The position numbers and the translations under genes were made by a program. The notes beneath the pieces were generated by a model that was not told where the DNA came from, did no database searches, and saw only the letters and a list, made by a program, of their open reading frames with translations. Positions 7,673 through 16,711 of a DNA stretch of 64,000 bases are shown piece by piece; the stretch's first letter is position 1; the number at the start of each line of letters is the position of its first letter. Source of the stretch: JAIOSM01 sp964593725 (GTDB lineage: Bacteria; Desulfobacterota; Desulfobacteria; Desulfobacterales; Desulfobacteraceae); contig CAZQJS010000010.1 in assembly GCA_964593725.1 (NCBI GenBank), forward strand, positions 1 to 64,000, written 5' to 3'.

Positions 7673-9550
7673 ATGATCCCTAAAAATATGCATGATTTTT
7701 TAAAAGATGCTTTGCCGGAAAATGTCTGGGAAAACCGTTTGATAAAGGAAAACGGCAGGGCATATATTGAGTTTGGACCCCTTGATGTGGACAGTCTTCT
7801 TCAGCTTGGTGTCAAGGTTGATAAACTGGGGCCAAGGCTTGCAGCATGTATGTGGGATGAGAAAAGCCCGTTAGAAATTGGAGGTTACCTTGTGGTTGAT
7901 AACCTTGCCATGGGTCAGCCCTCCATGGGCGGGATACGCATGCTTCCTGATATAAGCCCCTCAGTTATTTATAATCTTGCAAGGGGCATGACTCTTAAAA
8001 ATGCAGCAGCTGACCTGCCCTTTGGCGGTGGGAAATCCGGGATTGTCTCAAGAAATGATTTACCATTTAAAGATCGTCTTAAAGTCATAAAAGGCTTTGC
8101 CCGGCTTCTTGCAAGATATACAGATATTTATATCCCGGGCCCTGATGTTGGAACAAATGATGCTGATATGAAGACCATTGCCATTGAGAACGGCCTTAAT
8201 AACGCTGTGTCAAAACCTGTTGATATGGGTGGAAACAGAATTGATGAGCTGGGCGGAGCTGCAAATGGTGTAGTTGTGGCAGCCCATGCTTTGCTTGAGC
8301 ATCTCCCAAAGTTAAAACAGCTCCCCCAGTTCAGAAATATGGAAATCCCCGGTAAAAACAAGCTGGATGTTTTAATCCAGGGATTTGGCGCTGTTGGTGC
8401 CCATGTTGCAAGAATTTTTGATGAATATGATCCTGATAACAGACCGGTTATTAAAGGCATAAGTGATGACAGGGGATATCTTTATTCCCAGGATTCATTG
8501 CCATGGGAAGAGCTTTTCAAACTATGGAAAGAAAAAGGACGGGTTACAGAAAATTATTTCCGCGATAATATTCTCAATTCAGACAGAGAAGGTTTAAGCA
8601 GAATAATCTTTTCAAATTCATATAATAACCTGCTTATGGAATCAGCTTTTTGTTTAGTCCCGGCCTCCCCTGTTTTTAATTATCTTGATGTTGACAAAAG
8701 TACAAATCCATCCATGACAGTTGACCGGATGGGAAAGTGGAGAATCATTGTCGAAGGGGCAAATTCATATTCACCAGATCCCTTACGCAAGGCTGAACGA
8801 AGACGTATGGAAAGAGCAGTATACCGTGATAACGGGACATTGATTGCAACTGATTATCTTGTAAATTCAGGCGGGGTTATCTATGCTGCCCATGAGCGTA
8901 TTATACCAACACCCGGGCATTTGCGGATCCCTGAAAAATATTTTGGAAATACAGGAAAGATACAACAATGGCTTGATAAAAATAGTGATGAATTCACAGT
9001 TCTGGCTGAAAAACGGCGTAAGGCAGCAGTTGAGAAACTTGAAAAGGTTATTCGTCAAAATATGAAAGAGCTTGTGCATGGATTGTGTGAAGATCATGAC
9101 AGTCTGCCATGTGAAATTTCTGAAAAGATCAGTATCAAGAGAATTGCCTTAAAAGAAAAATCCAGAAAAGTTGCAGATATAATGGAAAAACCGCCTGGAA
9201 TTGATGTTAATAAAAGTTTAAAAGATGCTGCAAAACTTCTAGTTGAGTCTTCTATGCCAATAGTAACAGTTGTTTCTGAAAAAAACAGGTTGATAGGAAT
9301 AGTTACTCAGTGGGATATTACCAAAGCTGCTGCATCAGGTACTGATTATAATAATCCTTTAACCACTGTTATGACTGCTGATGTTGTTACCATTGAACCC
9401 AGCTGCACTATAATTGACTGCATAAGACGGCTTGAGAGATTTGAAATTTCCGCTATGCCGGTTGTGAAAGATAATAAAGTTGTTGGTATTATAAGTGGAG
9501 ATATCCTTGCACGCCGCACACTCTATCGTCTTTTACAGACAGGTGAATAA
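7673..9550 (+). CDS. Glu/Leu/Phe/Val dehydrogenase fused to C-terminal CBS pair
   Basis: 625 residues, AAGGA site before ATG 7673. Residues ~40-470 are an amino-acid dehydrogenase of the Glu/Leu/Phe/Val family: PFGGGKSGI with the catalytic lysine, YIPGPDVGTNDADM, the Rossmann motif IQGFGAVGAHVARIFDEYDPD, VEGANS and DYLVNSGGVIYAAHE. It reversibly deaminates an amino acid to its 2-oxo acid with NAD(P). Residues ~500-620 are two CBS motifs (VADIMEKPPG..., TTVMTADVVTIEP... with GIVTQWDITK and GIISGDILARR), which usually bind adenine nucleotides. The typical family length is 420-450, so the CBS part is an extra regulatory module, probably tying activity to energy state. The substrate is unclear; the panB context favours a branched-chain amino acid. 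Confidence 0.88.
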   Translation: MIPKNMHDFLKDALPENVWENRLIKENGRAYIEFGPLDVDSLLQLGVKVDKLGPRLAACMWDEKSPLEIGGYLVVDNLAMGQPSMGGIRMLPDISPSVIYNLARGMTLKNAAADLPFGGGKSGIVSRNDLPFKDRLKVIKGFARLLARYTDIYIPGPDVGTNDADMKTIAIENGLNNAVSKPVDMGGNRIDELGGAANGVVVAAHALLEHLPKLKQLPQFRNMEIPGKNKLDVLIQGFGAVGAHVARIFDEYDPDNRPVIKGISDDRGYLYSQDSLPWEELFKLWKEKGRVTENYFRDNILNSDREGLSRIIFSNSYNNLLMESAFCLVPASPVFNYLDVDKSTNPSMTVDRMGKWRIIVEGANSYSPDPLRKAERRRMERAVYRDNGTLIATDYLVNSGGVIYAAHERIIPTPGHLRIPEKYFGNTGKIQQWLDKNSDEFTVLAEKRRKAAVEKLEKVIRQNMKELVHGLCEDHDSLPCEISEKISIKRIALKEKSRKVADIMEKPPGIDVNKSLKDAAKLLVESSMPIVTVVSEKNRLIGIVTQWDITKAAASGTDYNNPLTTVMTADVVTIEPSCTIIDCIRRLERFEISAMPVVKDNKVVGIISGDILARRTLYRLLQTGE

Positions 9551-9656
9551 TAATTATAAAACCAGCATGGGAAAATATGCCGGTGAAAATTATTTACAGC
9601 AATTTTTATATGTGATCGGCATGGATAAAAAAAATTAAACATTCCCTGGTTCTTCC

Positions 9657-9707
9657 TTGATCTTTGATAAATTATCTGTTAACTATATTAAATTATTTTG
9701 GTTAACG
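9657..9707 (+). promoter_or_regulatory. birA-bio promoter with BirA operator
   Basis: TGTTAACT (9677-9684), 15 bases, then GGTTAACG (9700-9707) form the two half-sites with the spacing known for BirA operators (TTGTAAACC-N14/15-GGTTTACAA type). A promoter TTGATC (9657-9662) - 17 bases - TAACTA (9680-9685) overlaps the operator, so BirA binding would block RNA polymerase. The birA start codon lies 8 bases further on. Confidence 0.75.
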
Positions 9708-9714
9708 AGAATAG

Positions 9715-10653
9715 ATGAAAGAAAAGATATTAAAATTTTTATTCAACTCAAAAAAAGTTGTTTCCGGAGTGACCATAAGTGAACAACTTGGGATCTCAAG
9801 GGTTGCTGTCTGGAAACATATAAAATCATTCAAAGAGAGTGGCATTAAAATCGACTCGACTTCCAGGGGATATTTCCTGCCTTTTAAAGATGACCTCCTC
9901 TTTCCATTCTGCTTTGAGAAGTTTCAGGATAAAATCCACTTTTCCCCAACAGTTGTCACAACAATGAATAGTGCTAAAAAACTTGCACGGGCCGGTGCAG
10001 ATGATTTTTCCGTGGTAACTGCCCTGAACCAGACCAGTGGCAGGGGCAGGCTGAACCGAAAATGGATATCCTCCCATGGCGGTTTATGGTTCACATTAAT
10101 ATTAAAACCTGATCTGCCGATACATCTTGCCCATACATTAAATTTTGCAGCATCATACTCCCTTGCACAATGCCTGAATAATCTCTTTGATTTAGATGCA
10201 AAGGTTAAATGGCCCAATGACATTCTGATAAAAAATAAAAAGCTTGCAGGGCTATTATCTGAGATGGAAACCGAAGGTGATATGCTCAAATTTGTAAATA
10301 TCGGCATTGGCCTCAACGTTAACAACAATCCTGAAAAAGATATCCCAGATTCCATATCTTTAAAAAATATTATTGGAAAACATGGGCCAAGGAGAAAAAT
10401 ATTAATTCTGTTTTTATCCATTTTCAAGGAACTTTACGGGAAAATTAATGATCAAACCCTTACGGGCCGGGATATTATCTCCATGTGGAAGAAGCACACT
10501 TCAACCATTGGAAACCATGTATATATTGAAACATTTGGAGAAAAATACAGAGGCATTGCAACTGATGTTGATTCAACAGGTGCCCTTCTCCTTAAAACCC
10601 ATGCAGGACAGACAAAAAAAATAATCTATGGTGATTGTTTTTACAGGGATTAA
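9715..10653 (+). CDS. birA: Bifunctional biotin ligase / biotin operon repressor BirA
   Basis: 312 residues. The N-terminal winged helix (1-60: LGISRVAVWKHIKSFKESGIKIDSTSRGYFL) binds DNA. The central catalytic domain has the biotinyl-adenylate loop GRGRLNRKWISSHGGLWFTLIL and the substrate motif KWPNDILI..KKLAGLLSE. A small C-terminal SH3-like domain ends the protein (YIETFGEKYRGIATDVDSTGALLL). It activates biotin to biotinyl-AMP, joins it to carboxylase carrier proteins, and represses transcription when biotin is in excess. The BirA operator directly upstream and the bioYMN transporter directly downstream indicate an autoregulated biotin uptake and use operon. Confidence 0.95.
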   Translation: MKEKILKFLFNSKKVVSGVTISEQLGISRVAVWKHIKSFKESGIKIDSTSRGYFLPFKDDLLFPFCFEKFQDKIHFSPTVVTTMNSAKKLARAGADDFSVVTALNQTSGRGRLNRKWISSHGGLWFTLILKPDLPIHLAHTLNFAASYSLAQCLNNLFDLDAKVKWPNDILIKNKKLAGLLSEMETEGDMLKFVNIGIGLNVNNNPEKDIPDSISLKNIIGKHGPRRKILILFLSIFKELYGKINDQTLTGRDIISMWKKHTSTIGNHVYIETFGEKYRGIATDVDSTGALLLKTHAGQTKKIIYGDCFYRD

Positions 10654-10658
10654 TAACC

Positions 10659-11222
10659 ATGGAAATTTCAAGACAGCTTAAACCAATGATTTACTCTTCC
10701 TTATTTGTTGCCCTTATATCGGCTGGTGCTCTCCTTGCAATCCCCCTGGGCCCTGTTCCCATTGTTCTGCAGAACATGTTTGTCCTGCTTGCAGGGGTTA
10801 TTCTTGGCCCGCGGTGGGGAGTTGCCTGTGTTGGCATATATCTTCTCATTGGCGGCTGCGGCCTGCCGGTTTTCTCCAGCGGCAGGGCAGGAATCGGACA
10901 TCTGTTTGGCCCCACAGGCGGATATCTGTTCGGGTACCTGCCCTGTGTATTTATAACAGGACTGATTGCCCATGGACAGAATAAAAACATGGTCATAAAT
11001 GCTCTTGCCATGGTTACGGGCTCAACCCTGATCTATGCAACAGGGGTCCCATGGCTTAAATATATAACAGGCATGACATGGACCAGAGCACTGGCCTTTG
11101 GTATGTATCCATTTATTCCAGGTGACATTCTCAAAATCGCTGCAGCCCTGGTGATAATAAAATCAATGGGGCCTTATTTGAAACTGTCCGTGGAAGAAAA
11201 AACTGAAAGTAAACTCCTTTGA
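10659..11222 (+). CDS. bioY: Biotin-binding ECF transporter S component BioY
   Basis: 187 residues from ATG 10659, 5 bases after birA; an in-frame ATG at 10635 would overlap birA. It is an integral membrane protein with about six segments. BioY features are ALISAGALLAIPLGPVPIVLQNMFVLLAGVILG at the start, GRAGIGHLFGPTGGYLFGYL, and the final FIPGDILKIAAALVI. It captures biotin from outside and hands it to the ECF energising module encoded by the next two genes. The position behind birA, under a BirA operator, fixes the substrate as biotin. Confidence 0.94.
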   Translation: MEISRQLKPMIYSSLFVALISAGALLAIPLGPVPIVLQNMFVLLAGVILGPRWGVACVGIYLLIGGCGLPVFSSGRAGIGHLFGPTGGYLFGYLPCVFITGLIAHGQNKNMVINALAMVTGSTLIYATGVPWLKYITGMTWTRALAFGMYPFIPGDILKIAAALVIIKSMGPYLKLSVEEKTESKLL

Positions 11223-11983
11223 AACCATTAATAGAGATAAAAAATCTAACCCATACCCATTATGAAAAGCTGACTGGTGACATTCTGGGGATTAAATCTG
11301 TCTCTTTTTCAATAAACAAAGGAGAATTCATTATCATTGCAGGCAGAAACGGGTCTGGCAAAACAACTCTGCTGCGGCACATTAACGGACTTATGATACC
11401 GGAAACCGGAGAGGTACTTGTAAACGGTGATAACATACAAAAAAATATCATTGAAATCAGAAAAAGAATCGGCATGATATTCCAGGATGCCGACTCTCAG
11501 ATTGTGGGAGAAACCGTGTTTGACGAAGTCTCGTTTGGACCTGAAAACTTAAGATGGGCAAGGGAGCATATTAATGACAAAGTTGAACATACACTCAAGC
11601 TTCTGGATCTTTTTAAATTTGCCTATAGAGACCCTGCCACCCTGTCAGGGGGAGAAAAACGCAGGCTTGCCATTGCAGGCGTACTTGTCATGGAACCCGA
11701 TGTAATACTCCTGGATGAGCCGTTCTCAAACCTTGACTATCCATCGGCAGCTAATCTTCTCTCTTTGATAACCAGCCTTAATAGAAAAGGGATTACAATC
11801 ATTATTGCCACCCATGACATTGAAAAGGTCATTGATCCTGCAACAAGAATGATCATTTTAGATAAAGGAGAGATCAAACAGGACGGGGTCCCCTGTGACC
11901 TTATTAAAATTACCGAGCAGTATGGTATCAGGGAACCGTGCTCATCACGGTTTAATCTGGGAATTACCAGGTGGGCAGATTGA
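11219..11983 (+). CDS. bioM: ECF transporter ATP-binding protein (BioM-like)
   Basis: 254 residues from TTG 11219, overlapping the bioY stop by 4 bases. ABC motifs in order: Walker A GRNGSGKTT, Q-loop MIFQDADSQIVGETVFDEVSFG (the ECF/CbiO-type Q-loop), signature LSGGEKRRLAIAG, Walker B VILLDEPFSNLD, and the H-loop ATHDIE. It supplies ATP energy for BioY-mediated biotin import. Only one ATPase gene is present in the operon, so it should act as a homodimer, as in other BioMNY systems. Confidence 0.92.
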   Translation: MKPLIEIKNLTHTHYEKLTGDILGIKSVSFSINKGEFIIIAGRNGSGKTTLLRHINGLMIPETGEVLVNGDNIQKNIIEIRKRIGMIFQDADSQIVGETVFDEVSFGPENLRWAREHINDKVEHTLKLLDLFKFAYRDPATLSGGEKRRLAIAGVLVMEPDVILLDEPFSNLDYPSAANLLSLITSLNRKGITIIIATHDIEKVIDPATRMIILDKGEIKQDGVPCDLIKITEQYGIREPCSSRFNLGITRWAD

Positions 11984-12726
11984 CACCATTTCTTTTTACA
12001 CACAGCACTTCATTGCTCCACAAACTTGATACAAGATATAAACTTGCAATGGTCTGTCTTATCAGTGTTGGCCTCATAAAGGCAATGTTTCCAAGCCTTG
12101 CAGTAACAGCACTCATTATGATCCTTTTAATGTTAAATTCCGGTATCAAGCCTTTGAACTGTTTATGGCAGATGAGATATTTTTTTATTCTGCTTTTTTT
12201 TGTTTTTATTTCCCGTGCACTTACAATACAGGGCAAACCCCTGTTTCATCTGTTCTGGCTGCCAATATCAGGTTCCGGAATTAAGGAAGGAGCACTGATA
12301 TCAACAAGGTTATTAATTATCATGCTTCTTGGCATGGTCTTTTCCCATACCACCAGGCCTTCCTCCATAAAGAGTGCGGCTGCCTGGTTTTTAAAACCTC
12401 TGCCTTTTATACCGGAAAAAAAAGCGTCCCTGATGATAGGGCTTGCCATAAGATTTCTTCCTGTTATCTTTGAACAGGCGGAAAAGGTGTCTGATGCCCA
12501 GAAGTCAAGGTGTGGTGATAATCAGAAAAATCCTGTGAAAAAAGCTGCAAGGCTGGTTATGCCGATTTTAAAAAAAACATTCCAGACAGCAGACAATCTT
12601 GCCCTTGCCATGGAAGCAAGATGTTTTTCTGAAAAAAGAGAGGATCAGGATTTTAATAAATCAGGTTTTGAAATAATATGCCTTGGTGGTGCAATCCTTT
12701 TAACCATCATACTTGTCCTCTTTTAA
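11971..12726 (+). CDS. bioN: ECF transporter transmembrane protein (BioN-like EcfT)
   Basis: 251 residues from GTG 11971, overlapping bioM by 13 bases. The CbiQ/EcfT fold is shown by several membrane segments (about 20-60, 75-100, 105-130) and by cytoplasmic coupling helices with the family's A-R-G-type motifs: SDAQKSRCGDNQKNP and ALAMEARCFSEKRED (the second A-x-E-A-R-C/G motif). It links the ATPase dimer to BioY. It is the last gene of the birA-bioYMN run; no clear GC-rich terminator follows, only AT-rich inverted sequence near 12745-12767. Confidence 0.9.
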   Translation: MGRLTPFLFTHSTSLLHKLDTRYKLAMVCLISVGLIKAMFPSLAVTALIMILLMLNSGIKPLNCLWQMRYFFILLFFVFISRALTIQGKPLFHLFWLPISGSGIKEGALISTRLLIIMLLGMVFSHTTRPSSIKSAAAWFLKPLPFIPEKKASLMIGLAIRFLPVIFEQAEKVSDAQKSRCGDNQKNPVKKAARLVMPILKKTFQTADNLALAMEARCFSEKREDQDFNKSGFEIICLGGAILLTIILVLF

Positions 12727-12811
12727 AATCCATTTAACATAATAAAAAAAATATTAATATTTTTTAAACAGCTTCATGAATCCTTCATAATTTCATGATA
12801 CCTATTGGATT

Positions 12812-14593
12812 ATGGAAAAAAAGAAACAGATAATAAAATATAGCAATGGACAAAGAGAACCCATGGGAAATCAGATAAAAACAATAAGCCTGCCTTTAAT
12901 AATCTCAATTGCCGCATCCCTTGTGATCTGCTTTTCCGGCATTGGCGGCCATGATCTCTGGACACCGGACGAGCCCAGGGTTGCAGCAATATCCCTTGAC
13001 ATGGCAAATACAGGAGAGTTCATAATACCCCATCTTGCAGAAGAACCGTTTATTGAAAAGCCACCACTGCACTTTGCAATTTCAGCTCTGATGCTGCGAT
13101 TACTTGGACCTGTTATTAATAATACAACTTCCCTGAGACTTACTTCAGCACTGTTTGGATTGGGTGTTCTCATATTTACATTTCTCATTGCAAGGAGAAT
13201 AGACAGGACAGAAACCGGTATCAAGTCTGCGTTGATCCTCTGCACCATGGTGGGTTTTATACAGAACTACCATTGGATACGTGTGGACACATCCCTTTCG
13301 TTTTTCATAATTGCAGGCGTGTGGTGTTTTGTTGAAGCCTATTTTGCAGAACAGATATGGCTGCTCCCTGCTGCAGGAGCATTAACAGGATGTGCGTTTC
13401 TTACTAAGGGGCTTATAGGGCCTGTTCTCATCGCCATTCCCTGGACAGGCATGGTTATCTACTGGCTCTCAACATTTCGAAAAAATAATCTCAAGCCCCT
13501 GCCGTGGACAGTATCTCATTTTATCTGTCTCCTGGCATTTCTGATCATAGGCGGAATATGGGTTGTTCTTTTATACCAAAGGGGTGGGGATGAACTCTGG
13601 CATGAATGGTTTTTTGTCAATCACCTTGGCAGGTTTACAGGCACAGCAGTTGCAAAAGGCCACCTGAAAGACGGGCAGCCGTTTTATTACTTTGTTCAGC
13701 TTGTGATATATGGCATGCCGTGGACACCATTATTCCTGGCATGGTTCATTGCAAAAAGCATTAAAGCTGTTAAACAACGATCAATGGATAAAGAGACCCT
13801 GTTCCTCTTTTTATGGGGAGCAGGATCACTTGTGCTCTTATCCATACCCACCACCAAACGCGGCATATACCTTACACCTGCACTTCCGGCCTTTGCTGTT
13901 ATGGCAGGCCTTATGGTGCAGACCCTTGAGATAAAAACTTTCTATCTTAAATGGTTTAAAAGATATAGTACTTTCTGGATATCTTTATGCCTTGTACTTT
14001 TGTGTATTATTGCAGTTCTGCCGTTAACCACATCTTTCCTCTCTGGCAGGATTCCTGAAAAAGTAATCAAAACCCTTGCCCATCCAGGCTCTCTCATGGG
14101 CATGACAGCTCTGATCAATCTTGTGATCTTAATTATTGTATTAACCAGATATAAGCTGTGGTTTTCAACCCTCCACAAGATGATAATTGCAACAGCAATG
14201 CTATGTATTGCTCTTTTTGGCCTGCCTGTCAGAGCGGTTGATGCGGTTAAAAGCATGGAGAGTGATATCCGGCAGTTTGTATCATCCATTCCGGAAGCAG
14301 AGCGCACCAGAATTGCAGGAACTGATTTCAGTGAAACAATGCTTGGCAGCATATATTATTATACAGGATGGAAAGTGCCTTTAATCAATGATTCTTCCAG
14401 AATTAAAACTATCCTCATGGGCAATGATAAAGATTATGATGCAATGCTTATTAACAGACGTAAAGTTAAACATAAAGAAACACAGTTGTCAGAACTTGAG
14501 TATAAAATCATTAATTATACAATAACAGGCAGGAAGCGGGGACTTTTCCTGATCAAGGGAGGGATGAAAAATGAAAATAAAGAAAACAGTTGA
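12812..14593 (+). CDS. ArnT-like (PMT-family) glycosyltransferase
   Basis: 593 residues, polytopic inner-membrane protein of the GT39/83 group. The first periplasmic loop has DLWTPDEPRVAAISLDM with the catalytic acidic motif (DEP.R), followed by FIEKPPLHFAI. About 11-12 membrane segments fill residues 20-480, and a soluble periplasmic C-terminal domain follows. Such enzymes move a sugar from an undecaprenyl-phosphate carrier to lipid A or another acceptor. A second enzyme of the same type (arnT, 17436-19118) lies nearby in the aminoarabinose operon. ATG 12863 is an alternative start. The donor and acceptor are unknown. Confidence 0.83.
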   Translation: MEKKKQIIKYSNGQREPMGNQIKTISLPLIISIAASLVICFSGIGGHDLWTPDEPRVAAISLDMANTGEFIIPHLAEEPFIEKPPLHFAISALMLRLLGPVINNTTSLRLTSALFGLGVLIFTFLIARRIDRTETGIKSALILCTMVGFIQNYHWIRVDTSLSFFIIAGVWCFVEAYFAEQIWLLPAAGALTGCAFLTKGLIGPVLIAIPWTGMVIYWLSTFRKNNLKPLPWTVSHFICLLAFLIIGGIWVVLLYQRGGDELWHEWFFVNHLGRFTGTAVAKGHLKDGQPFYYFVQLVIYGMPWTPLFLAWFIAKSIKAVKQRSMDKETLFLFLWGAGSLVLLSIPTTKRGIYLTPALPAFAVMAGLMVQTLEIKTFYLKWFKRYSTFWISLCLVLLCIIAVLPLTTSFLSGRIPEKVIKTLAHPGSLMGMTALINLVILIIVLTRYKLWFSTLHKMIIATAMLCIALFGLPVRAVDAVKSMESDIRQFVSSIPEAERTRIAGTDFSETMLGSIYYYTGWKVPLINDSSRIKTILMGNDKDYDAMLINRRKVKHKETQLSELEYKIINYTITGRKRGLFLIKGGMKNENKENS

Positions 14594-15269
14594 TTTATAC
14601 AGTATGGAAAACAGTGACAGGTTCTGTTTTCCCCAGGCTGCATCCAAATACCCTTCACAATTCAGACAGAAACATTTCAGAGACTGGCTTGAAAAAAAGG
14701 CCTTGATCCGTACATTCAATTTTATCCCCAAAGGAGCCCGGGTCCTTGATTTTCCCTGTGGAACAGGCAGGTTAACAAATATACTGCTTGAGGAGGGATT
14801 TAGTCTCACTTCTGCAGACCGCAGCAAAGAGATGTTAAAACGTGCAGAGGCAAATTATCAATTTTATAAACCCAGCCTGGACATGGAGTGGCCAAAAGTC
14901 GAATTCAGGCATGAAGACCTGTTTTTAGGCACAAAATTCAATGATAATCATTTTGACGTGGTTGTCTGCCACAGGCTGTTCCATCACCTGGTTGAAACAA
15001 AAACAAGGATTATGGCAATCAGAGAACTTAAGAGAATAAGTAAACAGTTTATTATTTTCTCTTTTTTCAATTCCAACTCCATTGGTGCATGCATTAAATC
15101 AATGGGAAATACGATCAAAGGTAATAAACCCACAGATAGAATCCCCATCAGCAAAAAGACCATTACCAGGGAACTTGCAGACCAGGATCTTAAGGTTAAA
15201 AAAATTGTGTCAAGATTGTGGGGTTTATCACCTCTGTGTATCATAGTGGCACAGGTGGAAGATGTATGA
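14571..15269 (+). CDS. Class I SAM-dependent methyltransferase
   Basis: 232 residues from ATG 14571, behind AGGGAGGGATG and overlapping the glycosyltransferase by 23 bases. Motif I VLDFPCGTGRLTNILLEEGFSL binds S-adenosylmethionine; DVVVCHRLFHHL corresponds to motif IV and the following region. The C-terminal lid (FFNSNSIGACIKSMGN ...) varies in this family. Coupling to a PMT-type glycosyltransferase suggests methylation of a lipid-linked sugar or lipid, but the substrate is not shown by the sequence. Confidence 0.82.
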   Translation: MKIKKTVDLYSMENSDRFCFPQAASKYPSQFRQKHFRDWLEKKALIRTFNFIPKGARVLDFPCGTGRLTNILLEEGFSLTSADRSKEMLKRAEANYQFYKPSLDMEWPKVEFRHEDLFLGTKFNDNHFDVVVCHRLFHHLVETKTRIMAIRELKRISKQFIIFSFFNSNSIGACIKSMGNTIKGNKPTDRIPISKKTITRELADQDLKVKKIVSRLWGLSPLCIIVAQVEDV

Positions 15270-15298
15270 TTAAAAGACCATGGCCTGCCATGGGTCGG

Positions 15299-16711
15299 TC
15301 ATGCAGGTATATCTTTTTGATGTACAGGGAGACAGACTGTTACCTCGGTCCACACTTCAGGATTACTGTTAAATTCAATGTTTCCATTATGAAGCTCAAC
15401 AATCTTTTTAACAATGGCAAGCCCCAGGCCATACCCCCCATGCTTGTGGGACCTGGATTTCTCCACCCTGTAAAACTGATCAAACACCTTGCCTGCCTCA
15501 CAGACAGGCACACCAGGTCCTGTATTTCCAATTTTAATTATAACACTGTTATTTGATCTTTTACCTTCAACTTTGATCCTGCCATACTCTGTATTGTACT
15601 TTATTGCATTATCCAGAAGATTGGAAAACATGCGGGAAAGTTTATCATGGTCGCCTTGAATGGTAAGGTCGTCAGACAGAATAATATCCATGGTTACATT
15701 TTGTGCTTCTGCAATAAAAAGATAGTCAGCTATAAGAAATGACAAAAGGTCTTCTATATTAACCCCTTTAAGATCAATGCCTGTTAAAGTTTCAAGGGAA
15801 GAGAGGCTCAACAGATCCTTTACCATGCGTTCCATGCGCAAAACCTGATTATTCAGCCTTGAAAGATTCTCCTGTACAGAAATGGGAAGTCTGGTCTCTT
15901 CTAAAACATAGAGCTCATCAATGGCAAGGCGCATTGTGGTCAGAGGTGTTTTTAACTCATGGGAAGTGTCAAAAAGAAAGGTTCTCTGTTTAATAAAAGA
16001 GTTCTGAAGCCTGTCAAGCATCCGGTTGATTGTTCTTGCAAGCTCATTGAATTCATCCTGCTCCGGCCCTGCCGGGATTCTTCTGTTAAGGTTTTTTTCA
16101 CTTATATTTTTTGTAAGTTCTTTCATCTCTCCGATTGGTTTCAGTATCCTGCCTGCAATGAACCTGCTGATTGCAATTAAAGCCATGCAGGATAGAATCA
16201 GGCCGGCACCGATCCCAAAGACAAGCTCCCATATTTCATCTTCAAGTTTCTCCATTGGCCGGGCTATCTGTACTGCCAGAGATCTGTCATGCCATGGAAT
16301 CAGAAATGCCCTGATTCTGAAAGTCACCTCCTGATCCCAGCCCTGGTGAAGGTTAACTTTACCCCTTGATATATGGATACTGGAAATCACCTTATCTCCA
16401 GGCCTGATCGTTGGCAGATCGATCAGATTCACCATGTTGGATTTATACAGTATATTATTGTTTTTTTGATCAACAATTCTTATCCAGTAAGGATACATGA
16501 TATTGGAAAACATCTCCTGGCCTGACAAATCCACCTTGTCCTGTTTCTCTGTAATCATTTTTGTTATTCTTATGGCTTCATCCTTGAGAACTTTATCAAG
16601 AATATCAAAGGGTTGTTCTATCGATTCAAAAAATACAACAATGGAAAATAAAAGGCTTGAAATCAAACCTGCTCCAATAACCAAAAGGGAGATTCTTGTT
16701 TTAACCGTCAT
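15299..16711 (-). CDS. Sensor histidine kinase (PmrB/BasS-like position)
   Basis: 470 residues. One membrane segment near 7-29, a periplasmic sensor (about 30-160), a second segment (about 163-185, GAGLILSCMALIAISRF), then HAMP, HisKA with LFDTSHELKTPLTTM (phospho-acceptor His251) and HATPase with NLLDNAIKYN and GGYGLGLAIV. It overlaps the response regulator by 4 bases. It sits at the end of the aminoarabinose operon, so it probably senses envelope stress such as cationic peptides or metals and controls that operon. The periplasmic domain has no obvious acidic Fe-binding ExxE cluster. Confidence 0.92.
   Translation of the reverse strand: MTVKTRISLLVIGAGLISSLLFSIVVFFESIEQPFDILDKVLKDEAIRITKMITEKQDKVDLSGQEMFSNIMYPYWIRIVDQKNNNILYKSNMVNLIDLPTIRPGDKVISSIHISRGKVNLHQGWDQEVTFRIRAFLIPWHDRSLAVQIARPMEKLEDEIWELVFGIGAGLILSCMALIAISRFIAGRILKPIGEMKELTKNISEKNLNRRIPAGPEQDEFNELARTINRMLDRLQNSFIKQRTFLFDTSHELKTPLTTMRLAIDELYVLEETRLPISVQENLSRLNNQVLRMERMVKDLLSLSSLETLTGIDLKGVNIEDLLSFLIADYLFIAEAQNVTMDIILSDDLTIQGDHDKLSRMFSNLLDNAIKYNTEYGRIKVEGKRSNNSVIIKIGNTGPGVPVCEAGKVFDQFYRVEKSRSHKHGGYGLGLAIVKKIVELHNGNIEFNSNPEVWTEVTVCLPVHQKDIPA

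Noticed and set aside
9562..9583. Terminator after the dehydrogenase-CBS gene
   Set aside because: A 7-bp stem with one mismatch exists (CCAGCAT/ATGCCGG), but no T-run follows.
12745..12767. Terminator after bioN
   Set aside because: The inverted repeat is made only of A and T; stem stability would be very low.
15276..15298. Hairpin between the methyltransferase and the kinase gene
   Set aside because: A bulged GACCATGG/CCATGGGTC stem is present between convergent genes but has no T-run, so a terminator cannot be supported.
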